Below, in pieces: positions 17,878 to 26,157 of a stretch of 64,000 nucleotides of DNA. Origin of the DNA: Streptomyces sp. NBC_00154 (GTDB lineage: Bacteria; Actinomycetota; Actinomycetes; Streptomycetales; Streptomycetaceae). Position numbers and translations under genes: made by a program. Below the pieces are notes generated by a model that saw only the letters and a list, made by a program, of their open reading frames with translations, was not told where the DNA came from and searched no databases. The stretch is from the NCBI RefSeq assembly GCF_026342835.1, contig NZ_JAPEMI010000001.1:3354501-3418500 (forward strand), given 5' to 3'. Position 1 is the stretch's first letter, and each line of letters begins with the position of its first letter.

Positions 17878-20265
17878 GTGTCTGGAATTCAAGGGTTAGC
17901 GGTTCCGGGTGGTGTTGGTGCGGGTGCTGTGATCGCCCGTCCGGGCAGGCGGCCGCCGCCGAGTGTTCTGCAAGCGGTGCTGATCCTTGTCCGCGTGCTC
18001 TTCGTGGTCACCGTGGTGGGCACGATCGACGTGCTGACGGTGGCGTCCTCGGTCGATGCGGTGGACGGCCGGTTGCTGGGGATGCTGCTGTACGCGGCGG
18101 TGCCGGGCACCGCCGCGTTCGTACTGTCGCTGTATGTGCGGACCGGTGGAGTCTGGATCTGGCGTGGCCTGCTTGCCGTGCATGTCTGGCTTGTCATTGG
18201 CGCGCTGGCGTCGCTGAGCGGAGACGGCGACGGCCAAGGTGTGCCTCAACTGGTGATGCCGATCGTCGTCGCCGTTCTTCTTTTTCATCGAAGTCTACGC
18301 GCGTGGTTCGAACTCGGTGTCGAACAGCGTGGCCCGGAGAAGCCCTTCATCCTCTTGCGGTTGATCACGTCCCGCCGGGACCGCGGCCAGAGCGCGATGG
18401 AGTATCTGGGAACGGTCCTGGTGGTCGTCGCTCTGGTCGGCGCACTCATGGCGACGGAGGTCGGTGGCCAGCTGACCGGCGAGATCCGGAGTGCGATCTG
18501 CCACCTGACCGGGAGCGCCTGCCCGGCATCGGGCGGGGACGTGGTGGCCGGCCATGGTGCCGGTGCCGGCGGTGGGACATCGAGCGGTGGTGGAACGGGC
18601 TCCGGCGATGTGGACTCGGGCGGTTCCGCAGTATCCGGTGGGTCGGATTCGGGCGGGTCGGACTCAGGTGGATCGGTCTCGTCCGGTGGTACCGACTCCG
18701 GGGGGTCGACTGCTTCCGGGGGTACGGACTCCGGCGGCAGCTCCGCCTCAGGAGGCGCCGGGGGGACGGGCGGTGGTCCCGGCAGCGGCGACTTAGCCAC
18801 CCAGGCCGGCAAGGACAGTGGTCGGTCGAACGGGACCGAGCGGACCGCCGCGGGTGGTGGGTTCTTCACGGGGCTCGTCGGTGACGGCCTGTGGGGTGAT
18901 GTCACCGGCGCTGCCGATACCGTTCGTCACCCCGTCACAAGCGGCAGGAACCTGGGCGACCAGGTGGTCCGGTACGCGCAGAGCGCGAAGGACAAGTGGT
19001 CCCAGGGCGACCGTGCCGGTGCGGCCGGGGACCTGATCAGGGCTTCGACCGGCGCCGGTCGCGTGGGGGTGGGGCTGCCCGGCTCCGGTTCCCGTGTCGG
19101 GGCGGTGGTGCAGCAGGCCGAGCGCGACTACCTCAACGCCCGCATCCCGCTCGATGCCACGCCGGCCGGGCGCAAGGCGTGGTGGGACGGACTGACGCAG
19201 GATCAGCGCGATCGGTACCTCGCGGTCTCCCCGGACCGGATAGGCAATCTGGACGGGATCCCGGCGGCGACACGGGACGCGGCGAACCGCGGCAACCTGC
19301 GTGACCTGATAGGCAAGTTGGCGGGTCAGGACGACACGAAGTCGAAGGATCAGCTGGCGGGGTTGCGGGAGATCGACCGGCAGTTGAAGGAGAACGGGAA
19401 GCAGCCGCCGATGTTCCTGCTCGGTATCGGGGACGAGGGCAACGGGCGGGCGATCGTCTCGTACGGGCATCCGGACACGTCGAAGAACGTGTCGGCGTAT
19501 GTGCCGGGGCTGAATACCTCCCTGGACGAGGAGTTCGCGAAGAACGACCTCAAGCGGGCCCGGGACACGGCGATCGGTGCCCAGGGGTACGACCGGTCGA
19601 GTGCGGCGATCGTCTGGCTCGGATACGACGCGCCGCAGACCCCGGACGGGCTGGGGAGCCTGGCGGTGATGGGCGACGGCCGGGCGGTGAAGGGCGGGGC
19701 CGCCTACAGCGACTTCATGGGCGGCATCGCAGTCACCAATCAGAACAAGGATCCCCATCTGACGGCCATCGGCCATTCCTACGGCTCGCGGACCGTGGGC
19801 GCGGCGACGCAGCGGCCCGGTGGGATTCCGGGCGTCGACGACATCATCCTGGTCGGCAGTCCCGGTGTGGGTGTGGACCATGCCGTGGACCTCGGGGTGG
19901 GCGCCGGCCATGTTTTCGTCGGGGCCGCGGCGAACGACCCGGTGACCAAGCTTCCGTCCAAGCTGCAGTCGGCCGTGGGCGCCGCGGGGTTGGTGCTGGC
20001 GGGGCCCGCCGGGGCGTACCTCGCCGGGGATCTGGCGGACCCGGGGGACGACGATCTGTGGTTCGGCAAGGACCCGGCGAGCAAGGCATTCGGGGCCAGG
20101 CGTTTCCCCGTGGCCGATGGACCACCGGTGATCAGCGGCTACGGCCTGAGCGTGGAGGCGCACTCCCAGTACTTTGATCCGGTGCGGGACGCCATGTCGG
20201 CGGACAGCATCGCTCTGATCGTGTCGGGCCACTCCAACCGGCTCAAGATGGAGGAACAGCGATGA
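17878..20265 (+). CDS. Four-span/prepilin-like/DUF1023 hydrolase fusion, cassette 2
   Basis: A 795-residue protein if it starts at the GTG 17878 (AGGGG 9 bp upstream; the frame is open back to 17752). Order: four membrane spans (about residues 22-145); a prepilin-type segment RDRGQSAMEYLG with Gly170, Glu at +5 and a 20-residue hydrophobic stretch; a Ser/Gly/Asp repeat region (about 225-310); then a DUF1023 hydrolase domain with GHSYGS (Ser634), about as similar to cassette 1 as recent paralogues. TTA codons occur at 17896-17898 and 18793-18795. The lipoprotein gene overlaps the stop by 4 bp. Such a fusion suggests a membrane-tethered or processed, surface-displayed enzyme; this is inference. 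Confidence 0.85.
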   Translation: MSGIQGLAVPGGVGAGAVIARPGRRPPPSVLQAVLILVRVLFVVTVVGTIDVLTVASSVDAVDGRLLGMLLYAAVPGTAAFVLSLYVRTGGVWIWRGLLAVHVWLVIGALASLSGDGDGQGVPQLVMPIVVAVLLFHRSLRAWFELGVEQRGPEKPFILLRLITSRRDRGQSAMEYLGTVLVVVALVGALMATEVGGQLTGEIRSAICHLTGSACPASGGDVVAGHGAGAGGGTSSGGGTGSGDVDSGGSAVSGGSDSGGSDSGGSVSSGGTDSGGSTASGGTDSGGSSASGGAGGTGGGPGSGDLATQAGKDSGRSNGTERTAAGGGFFTGLVGDGLWGDVTGAADTVRHPVTSGRNLGDQVVRYAQSAKDKWSQGDRAGAAGDLIRASTGAGRVGVGLPGSGSRVGAVVQQAERDYLNARIPLDATPAGRKAWWDGLTQDQRDRYLAVSPDRIGNLDGIPAATRDAANRGNLRDLIGKLAGQDDTKSKDQLAGLREIDRQLKENGKQPPMFLLGIGDEGNGRAIVSYGHPDTSKNVSAYVPGLNTSLDEEFAKNDLKRARDTAIGAQGYDRSSAAIVWLGYDAPQTPDGLGSLAVMGDGRAVKGGAAYSDFMGGIAVTNQNKDPHLTAIGHSYGSRTVGAATQRPGGIPGVDDIILVGSPGVGVDHAVDLGVGAGHVFVGAAANDPVTKLPSKLQSAVGAAGLVLAGPAGAYLAGDLADPGDDDLWFGKDPASKAFGARRFPVADGPPVISGYGLSVEAHSQYFDPVRDAMSADSIALIVSGHSNRLKMEEQR

Positions 20266-20828
20266 AGCGAATGTTCCAGATCGTTGCGGTGGCCCTGGCT
20301 CTCGGCTTCTCGCTGTCCGGCTGTGGGAACGATCCCCTGCAGACGAGCGGAGCGGGAGGGAAGAAGGGCGCCATGGACATGCAGGGAGCGGCCGAGCGGT
20401 CCGACGACATGCTCGATGCCGTGCTGAAGGCCATCGAGCCCGAGGTGCAGTGGGCGCACGGCCCGACGACGACGGGAAGCTGCGACGTGACCCGCAGGCG
20501 CACCGTGATGACCATCGTGTCGGCCGGGCGGCGCGAGGAATTCCTCGACACGGTGGAGAAGTTCTGGCGGAAGAACGACTACCGGATCAAGGGGATCAAC
20601 AACGACAAGGAGTTCCCGGCGGTCTACGCGCAGACGAAGGCCGGGTTCGGCATCAGTCTGAGTTTCCGCGGAAAGGGGCAGGCGTTCTTCGAGGCGGACA
20701 GCCCTTGCGTGAAGGAGTCGAAGGTCGCCGATTCCGCCTCCGAGCCGAACGGCCCGTCGTACGAAGGTGTCTACCCACTGCCCCGCCCCAACGTCCGCTC
20801 CGACTACTGGTCCGCAGGGGCGTCCTGA
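20262..20828 (+). CDS. Lipoprotein of cassette 2
   Basis: A 188-residue lipoprotein with lipobox LSGC (Cys20 or 21), paralogous along its whole length to the cassette 1 lipoprotein: shared blocks include EVQWAHGPTTTGSCDVTRRRT, FWRKNDYRIKGINNDK and PLPRPNVRSDYWSAGAS. Both non-lipobox cysteines are kept. The start codon overlaps the stop of the fusion hydrolase by 4 bp. Codon use is typical GC-rich Streptomyces, unlike its copy. Function is unknown; an inhibitor, immunity or partner role for the adjacent hydrolase is proposed in the findings. Confidence 0.85.
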   Translation: MKRMFQIVAVALALGFSLSGCGNDPLQTSGAGGKKGAMDMQGAAERSDDMLDAVLKAIEPEVQWAHGPTTTGSCDVTRRRTVMTIVSAGRREEFLDTVEKFWRKNDYRIKGINNDKEFPAVYAQTKAGFGISLSFRGKGQAFFEADSPCVKESKVADSASEPNGPSYEGVYPLPRPNVRSDYWSAGAS

Positions 20829-20936
20829 TGGCTGGTCAGGGTCACCGACGGCATCCCTGACCGTGGTGATCCGGACAACTCGCACACACCCGCGAAACTG
20901 CCCTTGAACCCTGCCCCGATGGGGGATGGTTGTGGG

Positions 20937-21947
20937 GTGCGGAAATTCTGGGTGGCCGGTGGGATCGGCATCGGGTTGGCCATGTGCTTCATGGCGCTGC
21001 TCGTCGTCGGTACGTACTCCGCTGCCGCCGGCCTCGGCGGCGCCGGCAGCAACGGGGCCGTCGGCCTGGCCAAGGGGGCGGTGCCGGCGAAGTTCCAGCC
21101 GCTCGTCCAGAAGTGGGGCAACCTCTGCCCCGCCATCAACCCTGCTCTGCTGGCCGCCCAGCTCTACCAGGAGAGCGGGTGGAACCCGAGGGCCCAGAGC
21201 CCGGCCGAGGCGCAGGGAATCGCGCAGTTCATCCCCGGGACCTGGGCCGGTCACGGGATCGACGGGGACAACGACGGGGACCGGGACGTATGGGATCCGG
21301 CCGACGCGATCCCGTCCGCCGCCAGCTACGACTGCGAACTCGCCGGGTACGTGAAGAAGGTGCCGGGGGATCAGACCGACAACATGCTCGCCGCGTACAA
21401 CGCCGGTGCGTACCGGGTGATCAGGGCGGGCGGCGTACCGCAGATCTCCGAGACACAGAACTACGTCAAAATCATCCGGTCCCTGGAGAAGAGCTTCGCC
21501 CGGCCGGTCGGGCGGGTCGAGCCGTCGCGGCAGGCGGCCGGGGCGATCTACTTCGCGCAGAAGAAGCTCGGTACGAAGTACCTGTGGGGCGGGAACGGCA
21601 CGGCCGAGCAGGGCGGGCGGTTCGACTGTTCCGGGCTGACGCAGGCCGCGTACCGGACCGTCGACATCGAGCTGCCGCGCGTGGCGAACGATCAGTACAA
21701 CGCAGGCCCGCACCCGTCACGGGACGAGCTGCTCCCCGGTGATCTGGTGTTCTTCTCGGACGACCTGACCAACTCCCGGGCCATTCACCATGTGGGGCTG
21801 TACGTCGGCGGCGGATACATGATCAATGCGCCGTACACCGGGGCCGTGATCCGGTTCGACAAGATCGACACGCCCGACTACTTCGGTGCGACACGCGTCA
21901 CGAAGGACGGGGCCGCGGCGCTTCCGACGGCGCTTCCGACGGTATGA
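20937..21947 (+). CDS. Lytic transglycosylase / NlpC-P60 cell-wall hydrolase
   Basis: A 336-residue secreted or membrane-anchored protein: N-terminal hydrophobic helix (residues 7-30), a lysozyme-like transglycosylase domain (about 55-185) with catalytic Glu in QESGWNPRAQSP and GIAQFIPGTW, then an NlpC/P60 peptidase domain with Cys in RFDCSGLTQ and His in HHVGLYVG. Two-domain hydrolases of this type open the peptidoglycan for T4SS or conjugation machines (VirB1/TcpG-like), and this one likely serves the operon at 1-5.5 kb. The GTG at 20937 is preferred over an upstream ATG (20919) because it gives a typical signal; this choice is moderate. Confidence 0.85.
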   Translation: MRKFWVAGGIGIGLAMCFMALLVVGTYSAAAGLGGAGSNGAVGLAKGAVPAKFQPLVQKWGNLCPAINPALLAAQLYQESGWNPRAQSPAEAQGIAQFIPGTWAGHGIDGDNDGDRDVWDPADAIPSAASYDCELAGYVKKVPGDQTDNMLAAYNAGAYRVIRAGGVPQISETQNYVKIIRSLEKSFARPVGRVEPSRQAAGAIYFAQKKLGTKYLWGGNGTAEQGGRFDCSGLTQAAYRTVDIELPRVANDQYNAGPHPSRDELLPGDLVFFSDDLTNSRAIHHVGLYVGGGYMINAPYTGAVIRFDKIDTPDYFGATRVTKDGAAALPTALPTV

Positions 21948-22266
21948 CGCAGGGTCGGACGTGGCCGGAACTCTCTGTGAAGCCTGGGCCCTGAGCTGCG
22001 ACGATGAGTCACTCTTCGATAACGTCATGGTGATCATTCGGTGGAGAGTGGAACGTACGCCCGGAGCGTGTCGTTCCCTGGACTGGGACAGCATGCGCAC
22101 TGACCATGTGGCACTGACCGGCACAGTCACACGCATCACGCAGTAGCGATCGCTGCAGGGATCGAAGTAGCGATCGACGCAGTGGTCGAACCGAACACGG
22201 GGGTTCGTCATAAGCGGTGCACACGGGCGTGCACCGCGGCAGAGACAAGGCAAGGGGCCGCAGCAG
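21948..22266. other. Intergenic region before the PAP2 gene
   Basis: No gene is supported in these 319 bp. Two copies of GTAGCGATCG start at 22143 and 22167, 24 bp apart, the first inside the palindrome AGCGATCGCT. They lie 90-125 bp upstream of the PAP2 start and might be regulatory. Confidence 0.4.
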
Positions 22267-22992
22267 ATGGCTGGACTCGCACTGGATGGGTCGAACCCCG
22301 ACGTCAGCCTGCTCTACGACATCAATGGGCTCGCGAAGTCCGCTCCGACCTGGTTCGACCGGGTCATGGAGTTCGTCGGCGAGTACGGGATCATGCTCGG
22401 CATGGTCCTGGTGGTCCTGTGGTGCTGGTGGAGCGTTCGCCGGCGCGGCACGGCCGAGGACTCGGTGACGGCTGTCACCGGGATCGTCTGGGCGCCGCTC
22501 GCCGCCGGTATCGCACTGCTCGTCAACATTCCGATCCGGGGCTTCGTCGAGCGGCCGCGTCCGTTCCGCGACCACCAGGGGCTGGACGTCCTCGTGTCGG
22601 GGAAGGACGACTTCTCCTTTGTGAGCGATCACGCGACCATGGCGATGGCTCTGGCCGTCGGGCTGTTCGTGGCCAACCGCAGGTTCGGCTTCGCGGCGAT
22701 CGCCCTCGCGCTGCTGGAAGGGTTCTGCCGGATCTACATGGGAGTCCACTACCCCACCGACGTCATCGGCGGATTCGCGCTCGGCACGGCCACCGCGTTG
22801 CTGCTCGCGCCGCTCGCGATGGCGCTGCTGACTCCGGTGGTGACGGCCGTCTCCCGGTCGGAACGGGTGGGTCGGCTGGTGCGGTCGCGCCGGCCGGTGC
22901 CGACCATCCCCGAGGGCCGGGGCGGGGCGCTCGGGATCCCCCAGCCGCGCCCGGGATCGGGCGGCGGCGGCGAGAAGGATCTGGCCGCGTAG
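22267..22992 (+). CDS. PAP2-family membrane phosphatase
   Basis: A 241-residue membrane protein with about five spans and the three acid-phosphatase signatures: RGFVERPRPF (motif 1), SFVSDHATM (motif 2, His base) and RIYMGVHYPTDVIGG (motif 3). This fits the undecaprenyl-diphosphatase/lipid phosphate phosphatase family, acting on the outer face of the membrane to recycle lipid carriers. The last 45 residues are a Pro/Gly-rich cytoplasmic tail. It is a single gene followed by a hairpin terminator shared with the convergent oxidoreductase gene. Confidence 0.88.
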   Translation: MAGLALDGSNPDVSLLYDINGLAKSAPTWFDRVMEFVGEYGIMLGMVLVVLWCWWSVRRRGTAEDSVTAVTGIVWAPLAAGIALLVNIPIRGFVERPRPFRDHQGLDVLVSGKDDFSFVSDHATMAMALAVGLFVANRRFGFAAIALALLEGFCRIYMGVHYPTDVIGGFALGTATALLLAPLAMALLTPVVTAVSRSERVGRLVRSRRPVPTIPEGRGGALGIPQPRPGSGGGGEKDLAA

Positions 22993-23013
22993 GCGGTGGA
23001 TGCAGACGTCCGA

Positions 23014-23045
23014 CGGCGGGCCGCGGTTCGTTCCGCGGCCCGCCG
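23014..23045. terminator. Bidirectional terminator between PAP2 and oxidoreductase genes
   Basis: CGGCGGGCCGCGG and CCGCGGCCCGCCG make a perfect 13-bp stem with the loop TTCGTT, between two convergent stop codons 60 bp apart. Confidence 0.8.
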
Positions 23046-23052
23046 CCCCACG

Positions 23053-24651
23053 TCACAGCGCCTGCGGGAACGTGAACAGCCGCCCGGGGTCGTACTGCCT
23101 CTTCAGGCGGGTCAGACGGCCGGCCGCCGTGCCGTAGTACGCCTGCCGCCAGTCGTTCAGCTTCGGGTCGGTGTAGTTCTGGTACGCCGCCCCGGACGCG
23201 TAGGGGTGCAGCGCCGCGTGGGTCCCTTTCAGCCAGTTCTGTTGGGCGGTGCCCGCCGTGCCGGGGCGCCAGGAGCCGATGTACTGGGCGAGCATCCGAG
23301 AGCGCCGGTGGACAAAGGCCGTCGAGCCCGGGGCGACCCGGTTGATCGCCCCGCCCAGCGCCGTCAGCGCGATCGATCCGCCGCCGCCGCTCGGGTGCAC
23401 GCCGATCCGGGTGAACGCCTCGGCCCGGTGGAGCAGGGCGCGAACGCCCGCCGGGGGCAGGGAGTGGTCGAAGAAGTCGGACGCGGCGGCGTACGTCTCG
23501 CGCTGGAGTGTGCCCTGCGGGGTGCGGCCGGGTGTCCTGCCCGGCAGATGGCACTGGGCCTCGGTGATGGTCGAGCAGCCCGCGTACACGAGCATCGAGT
23601 CCTGGTAGCTGCGGCGGCGCAGCGAGACCGAGGTGGCCGATGCGCCGATCCGGTCGGCGAGGCGGTCGACGGCATTCTGCAGGTCGCCGTAGGTGCCGAG
23701 GCTGAAGGCGGCGATCGACACCGTCGGTCTGCCGCCGCCCGGACCGGCCGCCAGATGCGCGGATGACCAGATCTCGTCCGGCTGGTCCGGGCCCCATGCC
23801 TGCCATGCCGTGATCACGGACTGGGCGCGTGACCAGGGCCACGACATGTACGCCATCACGGTCTGCGGGGCCGGGCGGGTGCGGAACTTCAGCTCGGTGA
23901 CCACACCGAAATTGCCGTTGCCCGCGCCGCGCAGCGCCCAGAAGAGGTCCGGATGGTGCTTGGCATCGGCGGTCACGGTCTTGCCGTCGGCCGTGACGAG
24001 GGTGGCCGCAGTGAGGCTGTCGCAGGTCAGGCCGTATGCGCGGGACGCGACACCGTGGCCGCCGCCGAGGGTCAGGCCGGAGATGCCGACCGTCGGGCAG
24101 GAGCCGCCGGGGATCGTCAGGCCGTGCCGGGAGAGACCCCAGTAGACGTCGACGAGCTTGGCGCCCGCGCCGATGGTGCCGTCCCGGTCGACGCGGGAGA
24201 GTGACGAGACGTCAATGACCAGGCGACCGTTGCCACTCGACCAGCCCGCGTAGGAGTGGCCGCCGCTGCGGATGGAGACGGGTGTGGCACTGCGGCGGGC
24301 GAAGGCCAGGCACTCGCGGATGTCCGCCTCGTGCCGTACGTAGGCGACGGCCGCGGGTTTCAGGTTGTCGAACCGGGTGTTGTAGAGCTGGCGGGCCGTC
24401 GGATAGGTGGCGTCGCCAGGGCGTACGAGCGTGCCTTCGAGGCTCTTGGCCAGCGCGGACCAGTTCGCCGGACCCTTCGGAGTGGCGGAGGCGGATGAGG
24501 CGGGTGGTTTCGACGGGGTGCGGGTCGTGGTGGTGGAGCTGCTGCCGGAGTCGGAGCCGGAGCTGGAGTTGACCTTGTTGCATGCAGTGACGCCGGCGAG
24601 GGCTGTTGCCGCGCCCACGGTGAGCAGGGTGCGCCGGTTCGGCAGGTTCAT
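23053..24651 (-). CDS. Exported FAD-linked oxidoreductase (berberine-bridge type)
   Basis: A 532-residue protein with a twin-arginine leader (RRTLLT) and lipobox-like VTAC (Cys24), then a Ser/Thr linker, an FAD-binding PCMH domain and a C-terminal BBE domain ending near NYTDPKLNDWRQAYYG. His132 in SGGHSYAG and Cys185 in GGSCPTVG match the two residues that anchor FAD covalently in this family, so bicovalent flavin is likely. Substrates of such enzymes range from sugars to alkaloids and cannot be told here. It is convergent with the PAP2 gene, and four tandem repeats lie just upstream of its start. Confidence 0.88.
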   Translation of the reverse strand: MNLPNRRTLLTVGAATALAGVTACNKVNSSSGSDSGSSSTTTTRTPSKPPASSASATPKGPANWSALAKSLEGTLVRPGDATYPTARQLYNTRFDNLKPAAVAYVRHEADIRECLAFARRSATPVSIRSGGHSYAGWSSGNGRLVIDVSSLSRVDRDGTIGAGAKLVDVYWGLSRHGLTIPGGSCPTVGISGLTLGGGHGVASRAYGLTCDSLTAATLVTADGKTVTADAKHHPDLFWALRGAGNGNFGVVTELKFRTRPAPQTVMAYMSWPWSRAQSVITAWQAWGPDQPDEIWSSAHLAAGPGGGRPTVSIAAFSLGTYGDLQNAVDRLADRIGASATSVSLRRRSYQDSMLVYAGCSTITEAQCHLPGRTPGRTPQGTLQRETYAAASDFFDHSLPPAGVRALLHRAEAFTRIGVHPSGGGGSIALTALGGAINRVAPGSTAFVHRRSRMLAQYIGSWRPGTAGTAQQNWLKGTHAALHPYASGAAYQNYTDPKLNDWRQAYYGTAAGRLTRLKRQYDPGRLFTFPQAL

Positions 24652-24685
24652 CGGACCTCCGGGTGATGGCCTCGTCGCGGGTCGG

Positions 24686-24760
24686 GGTGATCGGCGACCG
24701 GGGAGGTGATCGGCGATCGGGGAAACGATCGGCGATCAGAGGGGTGATCGGTGATCAAGG
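24686..24760. repeat. Four tandem 18-19 bp repeats upstream of the oxidoreductase gene
   Basis: Units begin at 24686, 24705, 24724 and 24743 and share the core GATCGGCGATC with small changes (for example GGTGATCGGCGATCGGGGA). The core is itself nearly palindromic. The array lies 35-110 bp upstream of the FAD oxidoreductase ATG and touches the end of the small gene at 24755. Confidence 0.8.
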
Positions 24761-25015
24761 GGCGGAGCGGTGCTCTTCGGCGTCCGTGCGGGCGCGGTCG
24801 CGCGAGCGACGGGCCGGACCGGTCCAGCCGCAGCTGCAGCGGGCTATGCAGAACGAGCCGCGATCGATGGTGAACGGCTCGTGCGCGGGGTGTGCGGTCG
24901 CTGCGCCGGGAGCGGCCGGCGGTGCCTCGTCCGTGTGCTGGTCATACACGCGTCCACGGTACTGGGGACGGCCACCTGGCGGTGAGGCCGACGGGCACGG
25001 CGTGACGGGGGACAC
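24755..25015 (-). CDS. Small cysteine-containing protein
   Basis: An 86-residue protein with a Pro/Ala-rich N-terminal half and a compact C-terminal part TIDRGSFCIARCSCGWTGPA followed by an Arg/Asp-rich helix. The C-x3-C-x-C spacing suggests a metal-binding knuckle. From memory, similar small proteins occur in other streptomycetes, which supports it as a real gene. Function is unknown. It is divergent from the lipoprotein gene at 25084, and its coding end overlaps the tandem repeat array by a few bases. Confidence 0.65.
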   Translation of the reverse strand: MSPVTPCPSASPPGGRPQYRGRVYDQHTDEAPPAAPGAATAHPAHEPFTIDRGSFCIARCSCGWTGPARRSRDRARTDAEEHRSAP

Positions 25016-25083
25016 GGGTGGTCGTTATGCGAAGCGGGCGGGGCGCTCGGGCAAGCAGTTACGTCGTTGGGGGTTGGCAGGCG

Positions 25084-26004
25084 ATGGTGGTGCAGCAGCA
25101 CAGGTCCGGAGGCGGGGCGCGCGCTGTCTGCGCCCTCGCCGTGGTGGGCGTGATGGCGGCGACCGCCGGATGCTCGGCCGGCGGTGGAAGCGGCGGTGTC
25201 GTCGGCGGCCGGGCCGTCGCGGACGAGCGGGGCGGGGCCGATTCCGTCGATGTCGTCCGTCGGGCGGCCGAGGTGCTCGCCGGGGGCGACGGGAGGGGCG
25301 GAAACCAGCCAGGGGGGCGGGCCGTTACCGGAAGCGCCGAGGTGCGTACGTCGATGGAGACCGCGGCCGGCGGGACGCGGGTGACGATCACCGGCCGCGG
25401 CACGTACGACTTCCGCAAGCAACTGGGCCGGCTCACGCTCGTGCTGCCGAAGGACGCCGCGGGCGAGGAGGAACACCGTCCCATCACCGAGCTCTTCACC
25501 CCCGGCGCGCTGTACATGAAGAACCGTGGCGCCGGAGTGCCCGACAGCAAGTGGGTCAGGGTCGATACGACGGCTCTGGAGGACGGCAACCTGGTCACCG
25601 GCGGGGCCACCGACCCGATGGCCGCCGCCGAACTGTTGCGCGGGGCGCGCGAGGTGACGTACGTGGGGCGGAGCGAGCTGGCCGGGGTGCCGGTCCGGCA
25701 CTACCGGGGGACCGCGGACATCGGGCGGGCGGCGCGGGCCGCCTCGCCGGGATCACGCGATGCGCTGGCCGCGGCGGCGCGAGGGTTCCGCACGAACGCG
25801 GTGCCGTTCGACGTGTATCTGGACGAGGCGGGGCGGCTGCGGAAGGTACGGCACCGGTTCAGTTTCGCCAACGGGGGCAGCGGCGGCCCGACGGTGCAGG
25901 TGGTGTCGACGACGCTGCTGTCCGGGTTCGGGGCGCCGGTCACCGTACAGCTTCCGGACGATCGGGACATCTACACCGGGAAGATCCAACAGGGGCAGCG
26001 GTAG
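25084..26004 (+). CDS. Lipoprotein, LppX/LprG-like fold
   Basis: A 306-residue lipoprotein starting MVVQQHRSGG with lipobox ATAGC (Cys near residue 30). The mature part alternates beta strands and helices (YDFRKQLGRLTLVLP, YMKNRG, WVRVDTTAL, VTYVGRSELAGVPVRHYRG, FDVYLDEAGRLRKV), the pattern of LppX/LprAFG or LolA-like carriers of lipids. The frame is open to 25018, but the ATG at 25084 gives a standard signal peptide. It stands alone on the plus strand. The lipid-carrier role is inferred from pattern only. Confidence 0.75.
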   Translation: MVVQQHRSGGGARAVCALAVVGVMAATAGCSAGGGSGGVVGGRAVADERGGADSVDVVRRAAEVLAGGDGRGGNQPGGRAVTGSAEVRTSMETAAGGTRVTITGRGTYDFRKQLGRLTLVLPKDAAGEEEHRPITELFTPGALYMKNRGAGVPDSKWVRVDTTALEDGNLVTGGATDPMAAAELLRGAREVTYVGRSELAGVPVRHYRGTADIGRAARAASPGSRDALAAAARGFRTNAVPFDVYLDEAGRLRKVRHRFSFANGGSGGPTVQVVSTTLLSGFGAPVTVQLPDDRDIYTGKIQQGQR

Positions 26005-26157
26005 CGGTGCGGGCGGGGTCGGTGGCACCGGGGGTCGGCGGCGCGGTCGGGGCGCGTAGGCATCCGGCGGGGCCGAAATGGTCCGTCCGTGCCATGCGCG
26101 GCGCGTGGTTCGCTCCCTACGCTAGGAAGTCGGCGACGGCAGTGAGAGGTGACGTAC

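Noticed and set aside
18590..18790. Possible CRISPR-like or tandem DNA repeat
   Set aside because: The repeats encode the Ser/Gly/Asp linker of the fusion hydrolase in frame, vary in length and have no spacers.
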